DNA from: Simplicispira metamorpha
GTDB lineage: Bacteria; Pseudomonadota; Gammaproteobacteria; Burkholderiales; Burkholderiaceae_C
NCBI RefSeq assembly: GCF_004341365.1
Contig: NZ_SLXH01000017.1
Coordinates: 26,820 to 90,819 of the forward strand
Length of the DNA: 64,000 nt
Reading direction: 5' to 3'
A program made the position numbers and the translations under genes. Position 1 is the stretch's first letter. Each line of letters begins with the position of its first letter. The notes beneath the pieces are model-generated. The model did not search any database. It saw only the letters and a program-made list of their open reading frames with translations, and was not told where the DNA came from. Positions 21,430 through 31,396 of this stretch are shown one piece after another.

Positions 21430-22224
21430 ATGGCTGCCGTGCCCGCACCCGTGGTGCAAATTGCTGGCCTGTGGACGGTGTTTGGCAAAGGCGACAAGGC
21501 GTTCTCTGTCCACCAAGACCTGGACTTGACCGTGCAGCGCGGCGAAATCCTGGCCCTGGTGGGCGGATCGGGCACCGGCAAAACCGTGCTCTTGCGCCAG
21601 ATACTGGGCCTGATGCAGCCCACGCGCGGCAGCGTCACGGCGCTGGGTCGTCCCGCGCGCGAGATGACCGGCGAGGGCGCCGCCAGCCGCGTGGGCATGT
21701 TGTTCCAGCACGGCGCGCTGTTTTCGGCCTTCAACGTGCTCGACAACATCGCCTTTGCCCTGAACGAGCAGGGCACGCTGCCTGCCGATCTGGTGCGCGA
21801 CGCCGCCATGGTCAAGCTGCAAATGGTGGGCCTCAAGCCCGAGCACGCCACGCGCATGCCCGCCGATTTGTCCGGCGGCATGATCAAGCGCGTGGCGCTG
21901 GCGCGCGCCCTCATCATGGACCCGCCGCTGCTCTTGCTGGACGAGCCCACGGCGGGCCTGGACCCCCACGGCTCGGATGAGTTTTGCGCCTTGGTGCGTG
22001 AGTTGCAGGCCGAGCTGGGCGTGACCATGGTGATGGTCACGCACGACCTGGACACGCTGTTTGCCCTGGCCACGCGCGTGGCCGTGCTGGCCGACAAGCG
22101 CGTCATCACCACCGGCACGCCCACCGAAGTGGCGCACTTTGCCCACCCCTTCGTTGAACAATTCTTCCTGGGTGAGCGTGGCCGCCGCGCCATGGCACCG
22201 CCCACCCCCCTCAAGGAATCCTGA
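21430..22224 (+). CDS. MlaF-like ABC transporter ATPase
   Basis: This 264-residue nucleotide-binding subunit shows Walker A LVGGSGTGKTVLLRQILGL, the Q-loop FQHGALFSAFNVLDN, the ABC signature LSGGMIKRVALARAL, Walker B LLLLDEPTAGLDPHGSDEF and the switch His in VTHDLDTLFALA. The FKGxGDKAF-like N-terminus and overall pattern match the Mkl/MlaF family. The ATG lies one base after the permease stop, and its own stop overlaps the next start in TGATG. Confidence 0.93.
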   Translation: MAAVPAPVVQIAGLWTVFGKGDKAFSVHQDLDLTVQRGEILALVGGSGTGKTVLLRQILGLMQPTRGSVTALGRPAREMTGEGAASRVGMLFQHGALFSAFNVLDNIAFALNEQGTLPADLVRDAAMVKLQMVGLKPEHATRMPADLSGGMIKRVALARALIMDPPLLLLDEPTAGLDPHGSDEFCALVRELQAELGVTMVMVTHDLDTLFALATRVAVLADKRVITTGTPTEVAHFAHPFVEQFFLGERGRRAMAPPTPLKES

Positions 22225-23216
22225 TGCAAAACAAAGCCCACGCCATGGCCGCTGGCCTGTTCGTGCTCATCGTGTCGCTGCTGGTGGCGGGCCTGGGCAT
22301 GTGGCTCACCCGCGACAACGGCAATTACCACACCTACGAGCTTTCCAGCCGCGAGGGCGTCAGCGGCCTGCAGCCGCAGGCGGCGGTGCGCTACAAGGGC
22401 GTGGCCGTGGGCAAGGTCACGCACATCGGTTTTGACCCGCAGGTCAGCGGCAATGTGCTGATCCGCATCGACGTGAATGAAGAGACGCCCATCACAGCCT
22501 CCACGTTTGCCGTGCTGGGCTACCAGGGCGTGACCGGCCTGGCCTACGTGCTGCTGGACGACGCAGGCGAAGACCACCCCCCGCTGCCCCCCGGCGACAG
22601 CGGCCTGCCGCGCCTGCCGCTCGAATCCTCGCCCTTCAGCAAGCTGGCCGACCAGGGGCCGGTGATCCTGGGCCGCCTGGACGACGCCGTGCAACGCCTG
22701 AACCAGGTGCTGGGCGAAGAAAACCAGAAACACATCACCAGTGCGCTGGTGAACATCGGCCAGGCGGCAGGCAGCGTGCATGCCCTGAGCTTGAAGCTCG
22801 ATGCCACCGTCACCCAGCGGCTCGACCCCGCGCTGGCCGCTGTGCCCGCCCTGGCCGCGCAGGCGCGCCAGACCCTACAGACGCTGCAACAGGCCGGTGC
22901 CAACACCGCCAGTGCCGCCGCCGACATGGGCCAGGTGGCCCGGCGCTTGAACGAGCCCGATGGCGTCATCGACCAGACCGCGCGCGGCACCCTGGCGCTG
23001 AGCCGCTCGCTGGAGCGCTTCAACGCCGTCACCCTGCCCCGGGTGGAGGCCGCCACCGACGCCACCGCCCGCGCCGCGCGCCAGTTTGGCCGCATGACAG
23101 CGGGCGTCAGCGACAACCCCCAGGCCCTCATTTACGGCCCCGGCGCGCCCTTGCCCGGCCCCGGTGAGGCCGGTTTTGTGGCCCCCGTGCCTGCTGTCGC
23201 ACCTGCCAAGCCCTGA
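22224..23216 (+). CDS. MlaD/MCE domain protein
   Basis: This is a periplasmic membrane-anchored lipid-binding subunit. The 330 residues begin with one transmembrane helix (AAGLFVLIVSLLVAGLGMWL), then a single MCE domain with VSGLQPQAAVRYKGVAVGKV and FAVLGYQGVTGLAYVLLDD. A long helical region with Ala/Gln-rich heptads (about 150-290) may form the periplasmic needle or tube. It ends in a Pro/Gly-rich tail. It is translationally coupled to the ATPase gene. Confidence 0.92.
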   Translation: MQNKAHAMAAGLFVLIVSLLVAGLGMWLTRDNGNYHTYELSSREGVSGLQPQAAVRYKGVAVGKVTHIGFDPQVSGNVLIRIDVNEETPITASTFAVLGYQGVTGLAYVLLDDAGEDHPPLPPGDSGLPRLPLESSPFSKLADQGPVILGRLDDAVQRLNQVLGEENQKHITSALVNIGQAAGSVHALSLKLDATVTQRLDPALAAVPALAAQARQTLQTLQQAGANTASAAADMGQVARRLNEPDGVIDQTARGTLALSRSLERFNAVTLPRVEAATDATARAARQFGRMTAGVSDNPQALIYGPGAPLPGPGEAGFVAPVPAVAPAKP

Positions 23217-23227
23217 CAAGGATTGCT

Positions 23228-23890
23228 ATGAATGCTCTTAAAAAAATAGCTGCTAGCGCCCGTCCAGCAAGCGTTGTAGCCACTTTTGCTGCTATTTTTC
23301 TGGCTGGATGCTCGGCCCTGCCCCAGCCGCCGGTGCGTCCCGTGCTCTACGACCTGGGGCCGGGCCAACTGGCCCCCGCCGCCGAGCAGCCACCGCTGCC
23401 CGCACTGGCGCTGGCCGATGTGCAAAGCGCCGGCCCGGTCGATGGCAGCACCGCCGTGCACTACCGCCTGGCCTACGCCGACGCCCGCCAGTTGCGCCCC
23501 TACCAAAGCGCGCGCTGGAGCCAGCCGCCCGCCCAACTGCTGGAGCAGCGCCTGCGCGCCGTGCTGGGTGAGCGCCGTGCCGTGCTGCGCGCCGACAAAG
23601 CGCTGATTGCCGCGCGCCAGGGCCAAGCGCCCACAGCGGTGCTGCGCGTGGAGCTGGAAGAGTTCAGCCAGATTTTCACGAGCGAGCAGGGCAGCACCGG
23701 CGTGGTGCGCCTGCGCGCCACCCTGGTCGAGCCCACGCCCACGGGCGAGCAGTTGCTGGGCCAGCGCCTGTTTGTGGCCCAGCAGGCCGCCACCAGTGCC
23801 GACGCCGCCGGTGGCACCCGCGCCCTGGCCGAAGCCACGCAGCAGGCCGCGCAGGCGCTGGCGCAGTGGCTGGAGCAGCAGGGCCGCTGA
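23228..23890 (+). CDS. ABC-type transport auxiliary lipoprotein
   Basis: This 220-residue lipoprotein is the fourth component of the Mla/Pqi-like system and probably an outer-membrane anchor like PqiC. A lipobox FLAGC puts the lipidated Cys at residue 28. The mature part contains YDLGPG and VHYRLAYADARQLRPYQSARWSQPPAQLLEQRL, typical of the family. The signal peptide (about residues 4-23) is encoded by a copy of the dispersed repeat, an unusual case of repeat DNA turned into an export signal. Start ATG 23228 follows the MCE gene by 11 bases with AAGGA upstream. Confidence 0.88.
   Translation: MNALKKIAASARPASVVATFAAIFLAGCSALPQPPVRPVLYDLGPGQLAPAAEQPPLPALALADVQSAGPVDGSTAVHYRLAYADARQLRPYQSARWSQPPAQLLEQRLRAVLGERRAVLRADKALIAARQGQAPTAVLRVELEEFSQIFTSEQGSTGVVRLRATLVEPTPTGEQLLGQRLFVAQQAATSADAAGGTRALAEATQQAAQALAQWLEQQGR
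23239..23290 (-). repeat. Dispersed repeat copy E inside the lipoprotein signal sequence
   Basis: AAAATAGCTGCTAGCGCC and CAAGCGTTGTAGCCACTTTT are the two arms. The copy is read in frame as the start of the lipoprotein, encoding KKIAASARPASVVATF. Confidence 0.7.
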
Positions 23891-24122
23891 TGCCCGGCTG
23901 AGGCCCCGCCTGCGCGCAAGCAGCCGCGCAGCCCCGCCGTTGTCTCGTGCCCGGGGCGCGCGGTTGTCCTGCACGAAAGTAGGCAAGCACTGACGTGCTG
24001 TGCCCCGCGCTGCCTACGCGGCGGGCGCGCCCTCGGACGTAGAGTCTCCCCATCGCCCATGCAGGTGTTCCACACACAACGGGTGGATGGCGCAGGCGAG
24101 ACTTTTTCTGAGGATCAAAGCC

Positions 24123-24341
24123 ATGAACGAAGACCGCATCAAAGGCAACTGGAAGCAATTTACCGGCAAGCTGCAAGAGCAGTGGGGCAAGCTCACCAAC
24201 GATGACCTGGACGTGATCGCTGGCAAGCGCGACCAATTTCTGGGCAAGCTGCAAGAGCGCCACGGCTTGGCCCGCGACGCCGCAGAAACGCAGCTCAAGG
24301 AATGGCAGGCACGCCACCCCGAATTCCGGTTTGACGACTGA
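24123..24341 (+). CDS. CsbD family stress protein
   Basis: This 72-residue soluble protein begins MNEDRIKGNWKQFTGKLQEQWGKLTNDD, the hallmark of the CsbD family of general stress proteins with unknown biochemical role. A second similar half follows (GKRDQFLGKLQERHGLARDAAE). In other bacteria such genes are induced by general stress. The preceding 232 bases have no other identifiable gene. The ATG has TGAGGA upstream. It is followed 47 bases later by a secreted Lys/Ala-rich protein, possibly co-regulated. Confidence 0.92.
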   Translation: MNEDRIKGNWKQFTGKLQEQWGKLTNDDLDVIAGKRDQFLGKLQERHGLARDAAETQLKEWQARHPEFRFDD

Positions 24342-24388
24342 GAGCGAATCGGATTTTGGCCATTCTTTATTCTTCAGGAGCATTCAGC

Positions 24389-24970
24389 ATGACAAGCTTG
24401 ACCCGTAATTTTGTGGCCCTCATGGCCGCTGGCATGGTCGCCAGTGTCTCGATGGCCATGCAGCCAGCCGAGCACACGGCGGCCAAAGAGCGCATCAGCG
24501 CCGATTACAAAATGCACAAGGACAAGTGCAGTGCCATGCATGGCAATGCCAAAGACATTTGCATGCAAGAGGCCAAAGGCGCCGAGAAGGTGGCCAAGGC
24601 CGAGCTGGAAGCACAGTACCGCCCCAGCGACAAAACCCAGTACAAGGCCCGTGTTGCCCACGCCGATGCCGCGTACGACGTGGCCAAAGAAAAGTGCGAC
24701 GACCTGACTGGCAATGCCAAGGACGTGTGCCGCAAGGATGCCAAGGCCGCCCATGTGCGCGCCGTGGAAAACGCCAAGGTCGCCCAGGTGCAGGCCCAGC
24801 CCGCCGCCACCGCCGCTGAAAAAGGCGCCGCCGTTGCCGAAGCCCGCAAGGACGCCGCTGCCGAGAAGCGTGAAGCCGATTACAAGGCCGCCGCCGAGCG
24901 CTGCGATGCCATGACCGGCGACCTGAAAGCCAAGTGCGTGGATGACGCCAAACGGATGTACGCCCAGTAA
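24389..24970 (+). CDS. Secreted Lys/Ala-rich protein with repeated Cys-pair motif
   Basis: This is a 193-residue protein of unknown function. The ATG at 24389 with CAGGAG upstream gives a signal peptide cut after about residue 25 (VSMAMQPAEH). The mature chain is highly charged and probably all helical. It contains three copies of a Cys-x10-12-Cys unit: CSAMHGNAKDIC, CDDLTGNAKDVC and CDAMTGDLKAKC, each followed by a Lys/Ala helix. The six cysteines are likely disulfide-bonded in pairs in the periplasm. Similar proteins occur in related genomes as hypotheticals, to my recollection. Confidence 0.8.
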   Translation: MTSLTRNFVALMAAGMVASVSMAMQPAEHTAAKERISADYKMHKDKCSAMHGNAKDICMQEAKGAEKVAKAELEAQYRPSDKTQYKARVAHADAAYDVAKEKCDDLTGNAKDVCRKDAKAAHVRAVENAKVAQVQAQPAATAAEKGAAVAEARKDAAAEKREADYKAAAERCDAMTGDLKAKCVDDAKRMYAQ

Positions 24971-24993
24971 CGGCCCCGCAGGGCCGCCATGGC

Positions 24994-25033
24994 GCAGCGC
25001 CCACACCTGCCACAGCGCAGGGGTGGGCGCTGC
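24994..25033. terminator. Hairpin between convergent genes
   Basis: GCAGCGCCCAC pairs perfectly with GTGGGCGCTGC around an 18-base loop, between the Lys/Ala-rich protein and aminopeptidase P. There is no clear U-tract, so a terminator role is only likely. Confidence 0.5.
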
Positions 25034-25038
25034 TGCTT

Positions 25039-26418
25039 TCAGCGCATCAGCGCCTCAATGTCATCGGCCTTGACTGGTACGCCGCGCGTGATCAACTCGC
25101 AGCCCGTGTCGGTGACGATGGCGTCGTCTTCGATGCGGATGCCGATGCCGTGGAACTGCGCAGGCACATCGGCGCCGGGGCGCACGTACAGGCCCGGCTC
25201 AATGGTCAGCACCATGCCTGCGCGCAGGATGCGGCTGGGCCGGTCTTGGATGACTTCGCCCGAGAGCGGGTCGCGCCGCTGGCTGACCTGGCCGATCTCA
25301 GCGGGCTCCACGTAGCTGCCGCAGTCGTGTACGTCCATGCCCAGCCAGTGGCCGGTGCGGTGCATGTAGAACGGGAAATAGGCCCGGTTGGCGATCACGT
25401 CCTGCACGGTGCCCACCTTGGTTTTGTCCAGCAGGCCCAGGTCGAGCAAGCCTTGCGCCAGCACGGCCACGGTGGCCTCGTGCGGGTCGGTGAAGCGGGC
25501 GCCTGCGCGCGTGGCAGCAATGGCCGCTTCCTGGCTGGCCAGCACCAGGTCGTAGAGCGCGCGCTGCGGCCCCGTGAACTGGCCGTTGGCGGGAAAAGTG
25601 CGCGTGATGTCGCTGGCGTAGCCATCGAGTTCGCAGCCTGCGTCGATCAGCACCAGCTCGCCTGCCCGGATGGGGGCGGTATCGGCGCGGTAGTGCAGCA
25701 CGCAGGCATTGGCGCCCGCCGCGACGATGCTGTTGTAGGCCACCGACTGCGCCCCGTGGCGGCGGAACTCGTGCAGCAGCTCGGCTTCGAGGTGGTATTC
25801 GCGCACATCCTGGCCCGCGCGCAGCATCTGTGCCGACGTCTGCATGGCACGCACATGGGCGCCAGCGCTGATCTGCGCGGCGCGGCGCATCACGTCCTGC
25901 TCGTGCGTGTCTTTGACCAGGCGCATTTCATCCAGCAGCACGCACAGGTCGTTTTGTTGCGTGGGACACAGCGCGCCAAAGCGCACCCGCGCGCGCACGG
26001 GCGCCAGCCAGCCTTCCACGCGCGCGGCCAGGCCGCTGTGGGTAGCAAACGGGTACCAGACGGCGCTGTGGTTTTCCAGCAGGCGCGGCAGGCGTGCGTC
26101 GAGTTCGCCCACCGCCAGGGCGGCATCCACGCCCAGCGCGCCGGGCGCGGCCTCGGGGCCCAGGCGGTAGCCGTCCCAGATTTCGCGTTCCAGGTCTTTG
26201 GGCTGGCAAAACAGTGTGCTGTGGCCATCGCCCGTGAGCACCAGCCAGGCGTGGGGCTCGGTAAAGCCGGTGAGGTAGTAAAAATAGCTGTCGTGGCGGT
26301 ACGGGAAGTCGCTGTCGCGGTTGCGCGGGCGCTCAGGGGCCGTGGGGATGATGGCGACGGCGTGGGGGCCGAGTTGCGCGGCCAGGCGCGCACGGCGTTG
26401 GGCATAGACGGAGTTCAT
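25039..26418 (-). CDS. pepP: Xaa-Pro aminopeptidase (aminopeptidase P)
   Basis: This 459-residue M24-family metallopeptidase removes N-terminal residues preceding proline. The N-terminal domain includes FPYRHDSYFYYLTGFTEP. The catalytic pita-bread domain shows the metal ligands in LIDAGCELDGYASDITRTFP (two Asp), HRTGHWLGMDVHDCG (His), LTIEPGLYVRPG (Glu) and IRIEDDAIVT (Glu). Length and motifs match PepP. It is transcribed leftwards, with a small hypothetical gene 87 bases upstream on the same strand. Confidence 0.94.
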   Translation of the reverse strand: MNSVYAQRRARLAAQLGPHAVAIIPTAPERPRNRDSDFPYRHDSYFYYLTGFTEPHAWLVLTGDGHSTLFCQPKDLEREIWDGYRLGPEAAPGALGVDAALAVGELDARLPRLLENHSAVWYPFATHSGLAARVEGWLAPVRARVRFGALCPTQQNDLCVLLDEMRLVKDTHEQDVMRRAAQISAGAHVRAMQTSAQMLRAGQDVREYHLEAELLHEFRRHGAQSVAYNSIVAAGANACVLHYRADTAPIRAGELVLIDAGCELDGYASDITRTFPANGQFTGPQRALYDLVLASQEAAIAATRAGARFTDPHEATVAVLAQGLLDLGLLDKTKVGTVQDVIANRAYFPFYMHRTGHWLGMDVHDCGSYVEPAEIGQVSQRRDPLSGEVIQDRPSRILRAGMVLTIEPGLYVRPGADVPAQFHGIGIRIEDDAIVTDTGCELITRGVPVKADDIEALMR

Positions 26419-26505
26419 CCGACCATCGTAATGCGCCCCGAGGACGCGCGCCCGCGCGCCCCACAGCGTGCCCCCACTGGCGGCGGGGACTGCGCCGGTG
26501 CCGAC

Positions 26506-26793
26506 TCAGCCAGTGGCCTGGGCGTCGGTCTGGGTCAGTACGCGAAAGGGCGCCCGCTCGCCGCGCTGCCCGTCCTGAGATAGCGCTGGCGCTGCGGCCT
26601 GGGCCTGCGGGTGCGGTTCGGTGCGGCGTGTGTGCCCTTCGAGCCGGGCCACACGCTCTGCGTACATGCGTGCCAGGGCGCTGTGGTGTTCTGCGGCGGC
26701 TTCATGTTCCAGTTGGGCAAAGCGCGCTTCACGCAGCATGGTTTCTGCGCGCCGGGCATAGGCTTTCGAACTCAGATTGAAAAAGTCGAACAT
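26506..26793 (-). CDS. Small hypothetical helical protein
   Basis: This is a 95-residue protein I do not recognise. The first 55 residues form an amphipathic helical stretch rich in Ala, Glu and Arg (RRAETMLREARFAQLEHEAA, then HHSALARMYAERVARLEG), possibly a coiled coil. The remainder is polar and probably disordered. The start has GGAGG upstream on the minus strand. No signal peptide is seen. Confidence 0.7.
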   Translation of the reverse strand: MFDFFNLSSKAYARRAETMLREARFAQLEHEAAAEHHSALARMYAERVARLEGHTRRTEPHPQAQAAAPALSQDGQRGERAPFRVLTQTDAQATG

Positions 26794-26915
26794 GGCACAC
26801 CTCCTGAACCGCCGGGCGCAGCAAAGCCCGTATCCCCATTGTGTGGCGTGGTGCAGGTGCGGGTGTCGGACGCGGGCGCATCCGGTTGTAGTCCACCCGG
26901 GCAGGCGGCGTGTGG

Positions 26916-27764
26916 CTAGAAGGCTGTGGTGTTGAGTGCGGCCAGCCGCTCGGGCGTGCCCACGTCTGTCCAGCGGCCTTCGTAGAGCTGCGCCGACACT
27001 CTGCCCGCATCCATGGCGCGGCGCAGCAGCGGGCCCAGCGGTGCCGCTTCGCCCTGCGGGTTACCCGGGGCGATGTTGCACCACGGTGGGCCAAACAGTT
27101 CGGCGCGCAGCAGGGCGATGGTGCTGTAGGTGTAGCGCGGGCCGGGGTGCTCGGCGCCCAGGTTCAGCGCCAGGCCATCGGGGCTGAGGCCGAAGTCGCC
27201 ACGCGGGTGGTGCGCTGGGTTGGGCACCAGCCACAGGTGGGCCAGCATGGGGCTGGCGGCAAACGCGTGCAGCGCCTCGGGGGCAAAGACAAAGTCGGGC
27301 GCAAACACGTCGCCTGCGGCCAGCCAGAAGATGTCGTCCAGCAGCGGCAGGGCGCGTGCAATGCCGCCTGCTGTCTCCAGCGCGGCACCAAAGTCGCGGC
27401 CTTCTTGGGAGTAAAAAATTGATAGCTGCTCGCGCTTATCGGCAAAGGGCTGGAGGCCAAAATGGCTTCCAAAATAATCACTGATCTGCGCGCCCAGCCA
27501 GGCGGTGTTGATGGCCACGGCGCCCAGCCCGGCAGCGGCCAGCGCCTCCAGGTGCCACTGCAGTAGCGGCTGGCCCTGCACCACCAGCAGGGGCTTGGGG
27601 GTGGCATCGGTCAGGGGGCGCATGCGCTCGCCCCGGCCAGCGGCCAGCAGCAGCGCGCGGGCGCGGGTCGGGTGCGCGGGCTGGGCCGTGGACAGGACGG
27701 TGGGCGTGGGCAGGGCAGCGCCTGCACAGGCGCTGGCAGAGGGCGAAGGGGGCAGGCGGTTCAT
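26916..27764 (-). CDS. murU: MurU-like nucleotidyltransferase
   Basis: This sugar-1-phosphate nucleotidyltransferase is probably N-acetylmuramate-1-phosphate uridylyltransferase of the peptidoglycan recycling pathway. The signature AAGRGERMRPLTDATPKPLL lies after an N-terminal extension of about 40 poorly conserved residues. Later motifs are SQEGRDFGAALETAGGIARA and WLAAGDVFAPDF, and the C-terminus RWTDVGTPERLAALN is typical. A dispersed repeat is inserted in frame, encoding roughly residues 97-117 (SHFGLQPFADKREQLSIF). ATG 27764 gives 282 residues. Confidence 0.82.
   Translation of the reverse strand: MNRLPPSPSASACAGAALPTPTVLSTAQPAHPTRARALLLAAGRGERMRPLTDATPKPLLVVQGQPLLQWHLEALAAAGLGAVAINTAWLGAQISDYFGSHFGLQPFADKREQLSIFYSQEGRDFGAALETAGGIARALPLLDDIFWLAAGDVFAPDFVFAPEALHAFAASPMLAHLWLVPNPAHHPRGDFGLSPDGLALNLGAEHPGPRYTYSTIALLRAELFGPPWCNIAPGNPQGEAAPLGPLLRRAMDAGRVSAQLYEGRWTDVGTPERLAALNTTAF
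27413..27475 (-). repeat. Dispersed repeat copy F inside murU
   Basis: GATAGCTGCTCGCGCTTATC and GGCTGGAGGCC are the two arms. The whole copy is translated in the murU frame without introducing a stop. Confidence 0.75.
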
Positions 27765-27830
27765 GGCGCGCACTGTAGTGCATGGCCTGCGCGCCGGGGT
27801 GCGCGCAGCAGGGGGCGCGGGGCGCACCGC

Positions 27831-27836
27831 TAAAAT
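27831..27836 (+). promoter_or_regulatory. Candidate -10 element of tkt
   Basis: TAAAAT lies 38 bases before the tkt ATG and is followed by CGCCGG, a common betaproteobacterial arrangement. No good -35 element is visible, so this is tentative. Confidence 0.3.
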
Positions 27837-27874
27837 CGCCGGTTTTTCCCTCACCTCCTGACCGGAACCGCCCC

Positions 27875-30942
<3,068 letters not shown>

Positions 30943-30961
30943 TCACCGCACCGCACTGAGC

Positions 30962-30991
30962 AAAAAGAGCGCGCCTTCGGGCGCGTTTTTT
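30962..30991 (+). terminator. Intrinsic terminator of tkt-gap
   Basis: CGCGCC-TTCG-GGCGCG forms a six-base-pair stem with a stable UUCG tetraloop, flanked by an A-run upstream and six U residues downstream. It separates the G+C-rich host operon from the A+T-rich island that begins about 30 bases later. Confidence 0.85.
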
Positions 30992-31152
30992 CGTGCACTA
31001 ACACGACTGACTACCCAAATTTTGCAATTAGATTCAGCAAAAGTTATTTATCAGATTTTTATAGCTAAAAACTATATTTATAAAAATACAATAGTTTTTT
31101 TTAATTTGCAAATATTGAAATTCTTATAAATAATCATTTTATCTATTTTATT

Positions 31153-31158
31153 TATAAT
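31153..31158 (+). promoter_or_regulatory. Perfect -10 box at the graspetide precursor start
   Basis: TATAAT here overlaps the first candidate start ATG (31157). A transcript from it would begin around 31165, right at the second in-frame ATG (31166), which would make the mRNA leaderless. No good -35 hexamer lies 17 bases upstream, and other A+T-rich matches exist nearby. Confidence 0.4.
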
Positions 31159-31357
31159 GACTATTATGCACGCAACTACTGAAAATCCAGTAAGCATCGA
31201 AAAATCGTACACGCTTAAGTTTCTCAAATCGAATCCTGCTGTGGAAACAGATGAAGCACACTGGACTTGGACTCCTGTAAAGCACCGTGGTTCTTTAGAT
31301 ATTAAGACTGCTACATTTAGTGGAAAAAATCAGGCTGACGATTATACTAACGAATGA
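31157..31357 (+). CDS. Putative graspetide (ATP-grasp RiPP) precursor peptide
   Basis: This is a 66-residue peptide directly before an ATP-grasp ligase, with no recognised homologue. I read residues 1-40 as leader: a basic-hydrophobic stretch SYTLKFLKSNP (17-27) is reminiscent of the helical recognition segment of microviridin leaders. The candidate core is residues 46-66. It has nucleophiles in strict alternation, T51-x-T53-x-S55-x-K57, then an acidic tail with D61, D62 and E66, the composition expected for side-chain ester or amide crosslinks. There is no Cys, signal peptide or Shine-Dalgarno sequence. Translation may start at 31157 or 31166. The gene is A+T-rich, unlike its neighbours. Confidence 0.7.
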   Translation: MTIMHATTENPVSIEKSYTLKFLKSNPAVETDEAHWTWTPVKHRGSLDIKTATFSGKNQADDYTNE

Positions 31358-31382
31358 AAAAAGCGCCGTAAGGCGCTTTTTT
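31357..31382 (+). terminator. Hairpin between precursor and ligase genes
   Basis: AAAAAAGCGCC-GTAA-GGCGCTTTTTT is a perfect 11-base-pair inverted repeat with a four-base loop. It begins at the last base of the precursor stop codon and ends in a U-run. It has all features of an intrinsic terminator. Partial read-through would give much precursor and little ligase mRNA. Confidence 0.85.
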
Positions 31383-31396
31383 AAATCCTTAATTAT

